Of a stretch of 64,000 nt of DNA, positions 20,520 through 29,914 are shown one piece after another. Below the pieces are notes generated by a model that did not search any database, was not told the origin of the DNA, and worked only from the letters and a program-made list of their open reading frames with translations. Source of the DNA: an uncultured Acidobacteriaceae bacterium. GTDB lineage: Bacteria; Acidobacteriota; Terriglobia; Terriglobales; Acidobacteriaceae. The stretch covers positions 1-64,000 of the forward strand of contig CAIWFH010000023.1 in assembly GCA_903911925.1 (NCBI GenBank). Direction: 5' to 3'. Made by a program: the position numbers and the translations under genes. Each line of letters begins with the position of its first letter. Position 1 is the first letter of the stretch.

Positions 20520-23500
20520 TTAGAAGTTGATGCGCGTCGCGAACTGCACGATGCGCGGCTTGTTAGCTGCCGCTGTAACCACTCCGAAAAGGCCGCTGCC
20601 CACCGTGGTGCCCGGTGCCTGGAAGCGAACGTGGTTGGAGATGTTGAAGAACTCCGCGCGGAATTCCAGTGACACCTTCTCCGTGATGGCCGTCTTCTTC
20701 ACCGCCGACAGATCCCAGTTATTGATGCCCTGGGCACGAAGATTGCTCTGGTTACGCGAAGCGCTGCCAAATGAGAAGTTACCCGGCTGCGTAAAGCAGG
20801 AGGTGTTGAAGTATTTGTTCAACCGTGCCTCCGCCGAGCCAGAAACGGTCTGTTGGCAACCGGAAGTGATGTCCGGGCGCGGCGTGCCTGCGTTGAAATC
20901 GCTGCTCAGCGTCGTGGCTTGCGCCTGGAAGGCCATCGGGAATCCCGTCTGGAAAGTTGTGATCCCGTTCAGTCCCCATCCGGAAACCAGTTTGTCGGAG
21001 AAGCCACTCGCACCGTTGGCCAGCAACTGCCCCTTGCCGAAAGGTAACGCCAGGAAGTAGCTGATCTGGATGCGCTGCGGAACATCAAAGCCGGAGATGG
21101 AACGCTCCGCCTGGTGGTTGTATTGATTCTGCGGGCCGGTAGCGGAGGTCGCATCTTCGACGAAGGATAAGAGGGAGTCTACGTCGCTGATCATCTTTGA
21201 CCAGGTGTAGGCCACCTGTGTGAAACTGCCCTGCTCGAAGTGCTTCTGGAAGCGTGCCTGAAGGCCATTGTAGATTGAACTGCCCCAATACGCGCGGTTC
21301 TGATTCACAGCCACATATTGCGGAAAGGGCAGCATGGCCTGGGCGGCCGGAGTCAGCCCGCCAGTCATCGGATCCATCAACGGGCAAGCGGGCGCTGGAC
21401 CATTGCAAGCGCTGTTTGCTGGATCGTTAATCACACTCTCCGGCAATTGATTGATGTTCTGTCCCGCCTGGTTATTGTTGGGCAGATGAGTTCCCTTCGA
21501 ACCAACGTAGCCGAGTTCCAAGGACATGCCCTTGCCAAAGTCCTGGCCGGCTGAGAGGTTCCACTGAGTCGCGGTAGGGGTCTTGAAGTCCGGAATCTGG
21601 ACCGAGATCGAAGAACCGTATGCCGCCAGGTTATAGCCGGTGCTTCGGCCCATCGGCTGCGCCAGGGCAGTGGTTGCGGCGCAATTATTCGCCGGATCCC
21701 ACGATGTGTACGCATTCTGGAGATAGGTGCCCGTCGGGTTGCAGGGGTTGTAGATGGACGGGAACACGTTGCCCGGGTTGATGGAGTTATTGGCCGCCGT
21801 GACCGGCGAGGCTGAAGGCTGGCTGTTGCTAGGCAGCAGCGACATTCCGAATCCGCCCTTGACGACCAGTTTGTCTGTCATGCGATAGGCGAAGCCCACA
21901 CGCGGTACAAAAAGGTTCCACTTGAGATCCTGGTCGTACCGTGACTTGTAGGCAGTGCTTCCAACCAGTGCAAGCAGTCCGGGCTCGGTTGCGGTATTGC
22001 CATTCACTACGGCAGCTGTGTCCTGAACGCCCGGCAGAAACACCGTGTTCATGTCATGATGCTCTCTGAAGGCGCCTGGCTGCTCCCAGCGGATTCCGTA
22101 ATTCAATGTAAGTTTGTGGCTTAGCTGGAAAGTGTCCATGGCATACAGCCCGCCGTAGTACATCTGCGAGCCGGTTTCCCGCACCGTCTGGGTTGAACCC
22201 ACCAGCGGAAGGCCAAGCAACATGTCGGACCATCCGAGGTGCGTGTAGACGGGTGCGTCGGGGAACAGGAACTGGCCGCTGCCGGAGTTGGTTGCGATGT
22301 TGCTGAAGTTCGTATAGCGCCACTCGCCGCCGACCTTTAAAGTGTGCTTGCCTGCGAGCCGCGTGACGCTGCCGGTGAGCGCCAGGATATTGTCGTAGCT
22401 CACCTGGGTGACATCCATGAAGAAGCCCCAGAAGGGACCATCCGGCGTCATTGGATCAATATTCTGGTTGAACGTCATCTGCGAGGCAAGTGCGGGCCAC
22501 ACGCCACCGTACACGGTCATGTCCTTTCCGTTGCTGGGAGGAAGAGAATCCCAATGCATGCCCGCGTAGGAAGCGCGGACATCGGCGATCATCTTGTCAT
22601 TGATGGTGTAGTTATCGCCGATCTCGGCCATGTGGGTCTGGTGTTTCTCACCCGGTTTGCCGTATCCGTTCTTGAAAGGATCTTCCGCGATGGTGTCGCC
22701 GTTCCAGTTGGTGTAACGGCCAAACAGGCGTTGGTTGGCACTCAGGTTGTAGTCAACACGTCCGGTGATCTGGTCGTAGTTGCTGCCCGAGGCGCCATTC
22801 CCTGCCCAGAATCCCGTTGTGTTCTGGGGATAATAGTGCTGGAGAATATATGCACCTGCCGCGTCCCAACGCGAATTCTGGACTTGGTTGTCGGCAAACA
22901 CGCAGCCTTGATGCGATTGTGGATCGAAAATGTCCGTAATTGCGGTTGGGTTGGCGGGGTTCACGTGGAGAGTGTTCCCGCATGCATCCGTGCCATTGGC
23001 TGTCGTCCCGTTTAGAAGCGCGCCGAAGTCGCCTCCCATCTCCGCCGTCGTTGGAATCGGAGTATTCACAGGATCGCCCAGGCGAAGGCGGAAACCTTCC
23101 CATGATGCGAGGAAGAACACCTTGTCTTTCCTGATCCGTCCACCGACGAGAACGCCGTATTGGTTCTGAGTCCACTCGGGACGCGGTATATCGTTTCTGT
23201 TGTTGAAGAAGTCGTTGGCATTGAGAGCCTTGTTCCGAAGATATTCATACGCAGTGCCGTGCAGGTTGTTGCTTCCCTGCTTTGTTGTCATGCTCACGAC
23301 ACCGCCGGCAAACCGACCGTACTCGGGGCTTACCGTGTTGGTCTCAACACGGAACTCAGAGATAATGTCCTGCGTTGGAACGATCACCGGTGCGTTGTTC
23401 TGGGTGCCGTTCAAGGGCTCGCCGTCCATGTACATTGCGCTTTGGCCGGCCATGCCGCCGCCGATCTGGTAGTTGCCCCAACCCGCGGGGTTGCTGAATG

Positions 23501-24104
23501 TTCCGCCGTGCTGATTCGACAGGACGCTCCCGCTTGAGGAGCCCTGCGGTACCACTCCGGGTGTCAACGCGATCAGGTTCATGACGTTGCGGCCGTTGAG
23601 CGGGGTCTCCGTCACAACCTTTCCTTCCACCACCGCGCCCACAGTGGAAGACTCGGTATCGATCGAGGGAGCCTGGCTGGTAACTTCCACCGACTGCTCA
23701 ACCGCGCCCAACTCCATCGCCAGGTCGATGCGTGTCGTCGTTGAGGTCTTCACCTCCACGCTTCCTTGATCCATTCGCTTGAAACCCTGGTGTTCAAACG
23801 TGAGTTTGTAGACTCCCGGCAGCAGATCGACAAAACGGTAGTTCCCGTGGTCGTCTGTTTTGGCGCTGTGACTTTCTGAGGTAGCGGTATTCTCGAGCTT
23901 GATCGCCACGCCGGGGACAACAGCCTTTGCTGGGTCGGTGACGGTGCCGACAACGGTACCGTAAGAAGTCTGCGCCGCAGCCGAAAGGCTGTACAGCATG
24001 ATGCAGAGGGCTACTGCGACTACGAACTTCATACATAGCCGCGCGGAAACTACTGGCGCTTTGCGTCTCCACTGGCTCAACGGAACTGTTGCAATGTGCT
24101 TCAT
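20520..24104 (-). CDS. TonB-dependent receptor with N-terminal carboxypeptidase regulatory-like domain (Oar-like)
   Basis: Start chosen at MKHIATV; TSYGTVVGTVTDPAKAVVPGVAIKLENTATSES...; plug motif PLNGRNVMNLIALTPGV; C-terminal LEFRAEFFNISNHVRFQAPG...RIVQFATRINF. Confidence 0.93.
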   Translation of the reverse strand: MKHIATVPLSQWRRKAPVVSARLCMKFVVAVALCIMLYSLSAAAQTSYGTVVGTVTDPAKAVVPGVAIKLENTATSESHSAKTDDHGNYRFVDLLPGVYKLTFEHQGFKRMDQGSVEVKTSTTTRIDLAMELGAVEQSVEVTSQAPSIDTESSTVGAVVEGKVVTETPLNGRNVMNLIALTPGVVPQGSSSGSVLSNQHGGTFSNPAGWGNYQIGGGMAGQSAMYMDGEPLNGTQNNAPVIVPTQDIISEFRVETNTVSPEYGRFAGGVVSMTTKQGSNNLHGTAYEYLRNKALNANDFFNNRNDIPRPEWTQNQYGVLVGGRIRKDKVFFLASWEGFRLRLGDPVNTPIPTTAEMGGDFGALLNGTTANGTDACGNTLHVNPANPTAITDIFDPQSHQGCVFADNQVQNSRWDAAGAYILQHYYPQNTTGFWAGNGASGSNYDQITGRVDYNLSANQRLFGRYTNWNGDTIAEDPFKNGYGKPGEKHQTHMAEIGDNYTINDKMIADVRASYAGMHWDSLPPSNGKDMTVYGGVWPALASQMTFNQNIDPMTPDGPFWGFFMDVTQVSYDNILALTGSVTRLAGKHTLKVGGEWRYTNFSNIATNSGSGQFLFPDAPVYTHLGWSDMLLGLPLVGSTQTVRETGSQMYYGGLYAMDTFQLSHKLTLNYGIRWEQPGAFREHHDMNTVFLPGVQDTAAVVNGNTATEPGLLALVGSTAYKSRYDQDLKWNLFVPRVGFAYRMTDKLVVKGGFGMSLLPSNSQPSASPVTAANNSINPGNVFPSIYNPCNPTGTYLQNAYTSWDPANNCAATTALAQPMGRSTGYNLAAYGSSISVQIPDFKTPTATQWNLSAGQDFGKGMSLELGYVGSKGTHLPNNNQAGQNINQLPESVINDPANSACNGPAPACPLMDPMTGGLTPAAQAMLPFPQYVAVNQNRAYWGSSIYNGLQARFQKHFEQGSFTQVAYTWSKMISDVDSLLSFVEDATSATGPQNQYNHQAERSISGFDVPQRIQISYFLALPFGKGQLLANGASGFSDKLVSGWGLNGITTFQTGFPMAFQAQATTLSSDFNAGTPRPDITSGCQQTVSGSAEARLNKYFNTSCFTQPGNFSFGSASRNQSNLRAQGINNWDLSAVKKTAITEKVSLEFRAEFFNISNHVRFQAPGTTVGSGLFGVVTAAANKPRIVQFATRINF

Positions 24105-24197
24105 GGCCACGTTCTCCTTACAATCGCTTTCGACATTTCCACCGCACACAGAACAGTCGTCGAAAACCGTGTTCATTTTCGGGTTGCACCATGTCAC

Positions 24198-24243
24198 TGT
24201 CCAATACTTTGTTTCCGTTCGAATGATAGGTTTGGCCTATCAT
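24198..24243 (-). promoter_or_regulatory. Composite operator/promoter element copy 2, upstream of TonB receptor 1 and divergent LysR gene
   Basis: Plus strand TGTCCAATACTTTGT, 10 nt, ATGATAGG-TTTGG-CCTATCAT (perfect 8-bp arms, contains T-N11-A). Confidence 0.85.
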
Positions 24244-24366
24244 GGTTGGCAGGACAAGATCGGCAAATCTGAAGGGCAAGAACGGGTGCAGGAGGCAAAA
24301 GATGCCTCAAGGGAGTATCCTGTCCTGCGAGCCCATACAGACTAGGAAACCCCTAAGGATGAGAAA

Positions 24367-25239
24367 ATGGATCTGCGCCAAATGTCCTATTTCCTGGCGG
24401 TTGCAGAAGAGCTTCACTTTCGCCACGCGGCCGAGGTATTGCATCTGTCGCAACCGTCGCTAAGCCAGCAGATTCGCCAGTTGGAAGAGGAGCTTGGCGT
24501 CAAGCTCTTTGAGCGGACCAATCGAAGGGTACAGTTGACCCAGGCGGGCGAAACACTGCTTCCGAGAGTTCGCGGTATCCTCCACAGCATCAAGGAGGCC
24601 TGCGACGAGACAAAGAGAGTGGATCAGGGCTTTGCGGGGTTTCTGAATATCAGCTTCGTCAGCACTGCATTGGTGGGAGTGTTGCAAGTCGCCATCAAGG
24701 AACTCCAGGCGCAGGCCCCGGGGATCGATTTGCAATTGAAAGAATGCGAGCCCAAGGAACAAATCGCCGGCATACTGAACGGAACTACCGATATCGGTTT
24801 CATGCACGCGCGGCTCGACGACGATGAACTCGCTTCAACAGTTGTACAGCGGGATGAACTGGTGGTTGCGCTCCCACAGGAAATCAAGGAAGAAGGGCCC
24901 GTAGACCTGTGCAGATACAAGGAGTGGGGTGCCATCATGCCCTCTCCCTTTACGGCATTCGGTTTTTACAATCACGTTCAGCGGGCTTACAACCTCGCTG
25001 GCGTTACTCCCGCCAAGGTCGTCTATACAAACCTGATCATCGGAGGTATCAACCTTGTTGCGGCCGGCATGGGGATAGCCCTGGTTCCAGCTTCCTTCCA
25101 ATACATCCAGGTCAGGGGCGTTGTTTACAAGCCACTGCTCATGCCTCCACCGGCGGTCGAACTTCTCGCTGTCTGGAAGCGCGAATCGCCTTCGATGTTG
25201 CTGCGCCGGTTCCTTGGTATCCTGGATCGCTGCTCTTGA
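24367..25239 (+). CDS. LysR-family transcriptional regulator
   Basis: MDLRQMSYFLAVAEELHFRHAAEVLHLSQPSLSQQIRQLEEELGVKLFERTNRRVQLTQAG HTH; LysR substrate-binding domain. Confidence 0.96.
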   Translation: MDLRQMSYFLAVAEELHFRHAAEVLHLSQPSLSQQIRQLEEELGVKLFERTNRRVQLTQAGETLLPRVRGILHSIKEACDETKRVDQGFAGFLNISFVSTALVGVLQVAIKELQAQAPGIDLQLKECEPKEQIAGILNGTTDIGFMHARLDDDELASTVVQRDELVVALPQEIKEEGPVDLCRYKEWGAIMPSPFTAFGFYNHVQRAYNLAGVTPAKVVYTNLIIGGINLVAAGMGIALVPASFQYIQVRGVVYKPLLMPPPAVELLAVWKRESPSMLLRRFLGILDRCS

Positions 25240-25263
25240 TTTAGATAGCCGGCTGCGGTCGAT

Positions 25264-25914
25264 TCATGTTCTGCGGCCCGCCAGGCACTCGTCCGCCCGC
25301 GCCACGTCGGCTGGCTCGTTTACATTCAAGAACCAGTCCGGCACCGGCAGAGCCCCGGCCGCCGTTAACCTTCCATCTTTCACTGCCTGCTCAACATTTA
25401 GGACTTTCAGGGTCTGCCTCATTCCGGCAGCGGCAGCCTGAAACGCCAGATAGCATCCGCCTCGCCCGGCTTCGAGCGCGGTGCGCAGCCACGGCAGCGC
25501 TGCTCTCTCCACCACCACTGGAAATGTCTGCGCGTATCCGTCCGTCAAGGGCACCGTGATCGCAGCTCTGCCGACCCGTGCCTCTTCCAGAAGAAGCGCC
25601 ACAAGGCAAGACGGCAGCAAAGGCATATCGACCGAAAGAAAAACCGCGTGTGTCACCGCTGTGAAATCAAGGGCTGAACAAATTCCACCCAGGGGACCCC
25701 GGTCCGGTTCGCTGTCTGGCACTACGGGTGCAAAACCTTCCAGTGGCGAACGCGCTCCGGCTATTGCCACAGTAAGCCCAGCCTGGCGCAGAATTCGCAC
25801 GGCATGAGCTACAAGCGGCTCACCCGCAAGTTCGATGAGCGCCTTTTCCGAACCCATGCGGCTTGACCGGCCCCCGGCCAAGACAAAACCTGCTGCTTCG
25901 AAACTCCCGCTCAT
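25264..25914 (-). CDS. mobA: Molybdenum cofactor guanylyltransferase
   Basis: GFVLAGGRSSRMGSEKALIELAGEPLVAHAV; DRGPLGGICSAL; FLSVDMPLLP. Confidence 0.92.
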   Translation of the reverse strand: MSGSFEAAGFVLAGGRSSRMGSEKALIELAGEPLVAHAVRILRQAGLTVAIAGARSPLEGFAPVVPDSEPDRGPLGGICSALDFTAVTHAVFLSVDMPLLPSCLVALLLEEARVGRAAITVPLTDGYAQTFPVVVERAALPWLRTALEAGRGGCYLAFQAAAAGMRQTLKVLNVEQAVKDGRLTAAGALPVPDWFLNVNEPADVARADECLAGRRT

Positions 25915-25997
25915 CTCTTGCTTCCTCGAATCTCAGGTGGCTGAAATCCTACTGCATTCGACCATGTTCAAAGGGACGCTACACACCAATCGGAGAT

Positions 25998-26714
25998 CTA
26001 ACTCTGCGAATCCCTGCTTTTATCCACAGCCAACCCCGGCGGAAACGGTTCGCCATCGGCCCACACCGCCCCGTCTACAAACGTCTCTTTCTTCCAGATG
26101 GGAACCTTCGTTTTCAGCGTGTCAATCAGCCACCGACAGGCATCGAACGCCTGGCCCCGATGCGCTGAGGCCACAACGATCAGGACGCTACTCTCGCCAA
26201 TCTGCAATCGCCCCAGCCGGTGAACAATGGTCGCGTGACGCACGCCAAACTGGCTCCGCGCCTGGCGGGCGAGCTCATCCATCTGCCTGGCCGCCATCTC
26301 CTCGTAGGCCTCGTAGTCAAGGTAAAGCGTCTTGCGTCCGCGGGTCTGGTTGCGCACAATCCCGTCAAAGACCACCACTGCGCCATCCTCACCCTGCTTT
26401 GCGCTCGCGATGATCTGGGCCGCATCGATTCGTTCAAAGGTGAGCATCGTCAAACCTTCTGCGCCCGACCCGCTCCCGCCCGAGACCGGCGGCAGCAAAC
26501 CAACTTCATCGCCGTCGCGCAGAACTTTGTCTCGCGAAGAGAACTCGGCATTCACGCTGATAGCAATGCCGCATTGCAGCGGCGAGGGGCGGCGCTCATT
26601 CAGGCGCTCGAGCAGTTCAGCAACAGTCGTGCCCTCAGGCAGTTCTGCCACTTGCTCCTGAGCGCCCAGCCAGTCTTTCAATATCCCAAAGGAAATAATT
26701 CTTACCTTCATCAC
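25998..26714 (-). CDS. MoaD-MoaE fusion, molybdopterin synthase
   Basis: N-terminal MoaD-like ubiquitin fold ending LLPPVSGG, then MoaE (GAVVVFDGIVRNQTRGRKTLYLDYEAYEEMA; HRLGRLQIGESSVLIVVASAHRGQAFDACRWLIDTLKTKVPIWKKE). Confidence 0.93.
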   Translation of the reverse strand: MMKVRIISFGILKDWLGAQEQVAELPEGTTVAELLERLNERRPSPLQCGIAISVNAEFSSRDKVLRDGDEVGLLPPVSGGSGSGAEGLTMLTFERIDAAQIIASAKQGEDGAVVVFDGIVRNQTRGRKTLYLDYEAYEEMAARQMDELARQARSQFGVRHATIVHRLGRLQIGESSVLIVVASAHRGQAFDACRWLIDTLKTKVPIWKKETFVDGAVWADGEPFPPGLAVDKSRDSQS

Positions 26715-26904
26715 GGGAAGAGAATATCACCCGCGTGGGCGCGCGGCATTTATCCCGCTCAGGCTTGCTCTATGGAGCGCATGCATCTGCCTTCATGGTG
26801 CGCTTCATCGCATCTCCGGCATGCGCCTATACCCTGCGCTCCCCCTCCCTCCTTTTGGCGAAGAGTTTATAATGGGCGAGAAAGGAACTTGTTTCCGCAC
26901 TTCT

Positions 26905-27690
26905 ATGTCACCTATCAAGGCCAGTAAGTCCAGGGAAGAGAAGGATTCCGCAAACGGCGGTATTCGGGTAATTGCCAGGGCCGCGGATATTCTGACTGCG
27001 CTCAGCAAACACGCCGATGGCTTGAGCCTCGGCGAGATCGCTTCCCAGGTCGGACTGCCGCGCTCCACAGTGCAAAGAATTGTGCAGGCACTCGATGAGG
27101 CTAACTTCGTCATCGCCGCTTCACCCACCAGCGGCGTTCGACTTGGCCCAGCGTTGCTCGTTCTTGCTGCTTCCGTCAAGCAAATCGGCATCGCCGAGCT
27201 TGCTCGGCCTTTGGTGCTGCAATTGTCGAGAGACACAGGGGAAACCGTGGATCTGGCCGTGCTGGGAACTCACAAAGCTGTGGTCGTAGACCAGATTCAC
27301 GGAACCCATCCGCTACTGGCTGTCTCTGCTGTCGGAGGGTCAATCCCTTTACACTGCTCTGCCAGCGGAAAAGTGCTGCTCGCTGCGCTCCCCCCTGAGC
27401 GTCTGGCGACCCTTAGAAAAAAGATCACTCTTTCCCCATCGACGAAGAATTCGATTACTACCTGGGCCGCTCTCGACCGCGAACTCGATACCGTGCGGCG
27501 CACTGGAATAAGCATCGACCGCGAAGAGTACATGTTGGGCATATGTGCCGTGGCCGTCGCAGTGCGCGGACCTGGAGACGAAATCGTGGCAATATCCCTG
27601 CCCGTTCCCACTGATCGCTTCCGCGCCACCGAAAAGAAACTCGTTGAAGCGCTCGTCGAGCGGTCTCAGGCTTTTCAGCGCCGTCTATAA
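26905..27690 (+). CDS. IclR-family transcriptional regulator
   Basis: GGIRVIARAADILTALSKHADGLSLGEIASQVGLPRSTVQRIVQAL; GGSIPLHCSASGKVLLA; REEYMLGICAVAVAVRG. Confidence 0.93.
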   Translation: MSPIKASKSREEKDSANGGIRVIARAADILTALSKHADGLSLGEIASQVGLPRSTVQRIVQALDEANFVIAASPTSGVRLGPALLVLAASVKQIGIAELARPLVLQLSRDTGETVDLAVLGTHKAVVVDQIHGTHPLLAVSAVGGSIPLHCSASGKVLLAALPPERLATLRKKITLSPSTKNSITTWAALDRELDTVRRTGISIDREEYMLGICAVAVAVRGPGDEIVAISLPVPTDRFRATEKKLVEALVERSQAFQRRL

Positions 27691-27796
27691 ACTCCCCACA
27701 TTGCTGTTGCATGGATTGCCTCAACTGCCCCTGCAGCTTCACTCGCCCTAAATTCGCTCTTGACAAGCATTTCAGTCGGCGGTATCTTTTCGTTGA

Positions 27797-27830
27797 ATTG
27801 CCAGACAATACACATGTATCGTCTGGCAAT
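27797..27830. promoter_or_regulatory. 34-bp near-perfect palindrome immediately upstream of the cyclase operon
   Basis: ATTGCCAGAC A ATACA CA TGTAT C GTCTGGCAAT; arms pair throughout except one position flanking the centre; 18 bp before ATG 27849. Confidence 0.7.
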
Positions 27831-27848
27831 ACATCGAGGAGCGCCAAT

Positions 27849-29090
27849 ATGCAACTCATGGCCGTGGAAAGCTACAGCTCAATGAAACCGGTTACCGATC
27901 TTTCGGTAGCTCCAGCGATGATACATTTCGAGACTCATCTTTCCCCCGATCCAACTTTGTATTTCGGCAACCGGATTGTTGACGAGTTGGGTCCACTGGT
28001 AAAGCAGCTTGCACCGGACCGGGTTTACCTGGTGACGAACGCGAAGCTTCTCGGTCTTTATGGTTTTGAAATCCTGCAGGCTCTCAAACAGGAACAGCTC
28101 GAATGTGTCGTCATCATGATCCAGGATGGAGAGAAACAGAAGAACTTTCATACCCTCGAGCATCTTTGTGAGGAACTGGTTGAGCAAAACATCTCCAAAG
28201 CGTCGGTCATTATCGGCTTCGGCGGCGGATGCCTCACTAACATTGCAGGACTTGCAGCTGGGCTGATCTTCCGCGGCATCCACTATGTCGAGATGCCCAC
28301 CACCCTCATGGGCATTACAGACAGCTGCATCAGCAACAAGCAAGCCATCAATGGCGCAAAGGGGAAGAACCACTTCGGGATGTACTATGCTCCCTCCTTC
28401 CTCTTTGCAGACACCCATTTTTTGACATCTGAACCGATGGATAGCAAAAAGGCAGCCATCGTCGAGGGCGTGAAGAACGGCCTCATCTCAGACGCGGCAC
28501 TCCTTGACTACTTTGAGACCATCCTTCAGCGGCGCCTTGAGGCCTTCAGCGAGTTGGACTTCCACGAGTTCGCTTACCGGATCATCAGTTCCAAACTCAG
28601 GATTCTCGCCCGCGACCCATCCGAACGCGGTTCGGCGCTCACACTCGAATACGGCCACACCTTCGGACACGCAATCGAGTTCCTCACCAACGGCAAGGTT
28701 CACCATGGATTCGCAGTTGCCAAGGGCATGTGCATCGCCGCCGAACTTGGCTTCAAACTTGGACTCATTCCACGATCCCTTGTCGAGCGGCACTATCACC
28801 TTTTCGGGGCACTGCTCGGACTCGAACTTTCCATTCCCGAGGAGATCTCTGTCGATCAGATCATCTGTGCCATTAACTCTGACAACAAGAAGACCGCTGA
28901 AGGAACCAAATTCGTTCTCCTTGAGCAAGCGGGAGAGTGCTTGAATCCCGATGGGGACTACCAGGTCTTTGTCAAGCCCGAAGTGGTCAGATGTGTCCTG
29001 GCGGAATACAAAAACCGATTCAGGTTGCAGCGCCCGTCAAAGGGCCGGAAGAGCCCCAGCCATCTGGAGGGAGATGTGGCACCATGCTGA
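27849..29090 (+). CDS. 3-dehydroquinate synthase-superfamily sugar phosphate cyclase, 2-deoxy-scyllo-inosose synthase-like
   Basis: IIGFGGGCLTNIAGLAAGLIFRGIHYVEMPTTLMGITDSCISNKQAINGAKGKNHFGMYYAPSFLFADTHFL; metal-site region EGVKNGLI and LEYGHTFGHAIE...VHHGFAVAKGM. The EYGHT form and SNKQAxN...FGMYYAP resemble DOI synthases more than AroB (recalled from family knowledge). Confidence 0.8.
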   Translation: MQLMAVESYSSMKPVTDLSVAPAMIHFETHLSPDPTLYFGNRIVDELGPLVKQLAPDRVYLVTNAKLLGLYGFEILQALKQEQLECVVIMIQDGEKQKNFHTLEHLCEELVEQNISKASVIIGFGGGCLTNIAGLAAGLIFRGIHYVEMPTTLMGITDSCISNKQAINGAKGKNHFGMYYAPSFLFADTHFLTSEPMDSKKAAIVEGVKNGLISDAALLDYFETILQRRLEAFSELDFHEFAYRIISSKLRILARDPSERGSALTLEYGHTFGHAIEFLTNGKVHHGFAVAKGMCIAAELGFKLGLIPRSLVERHYHLFGALLGLELSIPEEISVDQIICAINSDNKKTAEGTKFVLLEQAGECLNPDGDYQVFVKPEVVRCVLAEYKNRFRLQRPSKGRKSPSHLEGDVAPC

Positions 29091-29914
29091 AGTTCAGTTT
29101 CAATTCAACAACCCTGCGAGAGATGGACGTTTTTCAGGCCCTTCAACATATCCACGCCTGCGGCTATGATGGCGTGGAGTTGATGTTGAATGCCACTCGC
29201 CTTCATCCTCTGCATACCCCTGCCGCCCGCATTGCTGAAATAGGGCATTTCTGCAACGACAACGATATTCAGATTGTCTGCGTAGCCGCCGGCGGCGATC
29301 GGTTACTAAGCGAGATCCCCTACCAGCCGCCCATCATTGACGGCGAAGAGAGCGGTCGCCGCAAGCGCATCGATTTCCTGAAGCGATCAATCGAAATTGC
29401 GCAGTTGCTGGGCGCGCCGGTGCTCAACTTCAACTCCGGGCCGCCGCAGCAGGGTACTTCCCCCTCTCAGGCCTGGGGCTTCATCCGTGACGGCGTGACT
29501 GAATTGCTTAAGGTCAGCGGAGACCTCGTGCTGGCATTGGAGCCGGAACCTGATTTCTTTATCGGCACCACAGTCGATGCCCTGAGACTAATCCGGGAGA
29601 TCGACGATCCCGGCTTCCGCTTGAACCTCGACATCGGACATGTGAATTGCAGCGAGGATGACTGCTACGGCGCCATCGAACGGGCGATGCCCTTTACGCG
29701 CCACATCCACATTGAAGACATCAAGGGCCGCGTGCATCATCATGAGATTCCGGGGGAGGGAGACATCGACTTCACCCGCGTATTCGAAATCCTCGAGAAA
29801 GCTCAATACAGCGACTTCGTGAGCGTCGAACTCCATCATCACAACGAAATCTGGCAGCGCGCTCTCAAGGAGAGCCTCGATTACCTCCAGAATCTCCAGC
29901 GGGTGCATGTATGA
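29084..29914 (+). CDS. Sugar phosphate isomerase/epimerase-family TIM barrel protein (IolE/xylose-isomerase-like fold)
   Basis: MLKFSFNSTTLREMDVFQALQHIHACGYDGVELML; LALEPEPDFFIG; FRLNLDIGHVNCSED; HIHIEDIKGRVHHHEIPGEGDIDFTRVF; overlaps the cyclase stop. Confidence 0.88.
   Translation: MLKFSFNSTTLREMDVFQALQHIHACGYDGVELMLNATRLHPLHTPAARIAEIGHFCNDNDIQIVCVAAGGDRLLSEIPYQPPIIDGEESGRRKRIDFLKRSIEIAQLLGAPVLNFNSGPPQQGTSPSQAWGFIRDGVTELLKVSGDLVLALEPEPDFFIGTTVDALRLIREIDDPGFRLNLDIGHVNCSEDDCYGAIERAMPFTRHIHIEDIKGRVHHHEIPGEGDIDFTRVFEILEKAQYSDFVSVELHHHNEIWQRALKESLDYLQNLQRVHV

Noticed and set aside
27797-27830. Palindrome as terminator of the IclR gene
   Set aside because: No T-tract, about 105 bp past the IclR stop and only 18 bp before the next start codon; an operator role is more likely, though not proven.
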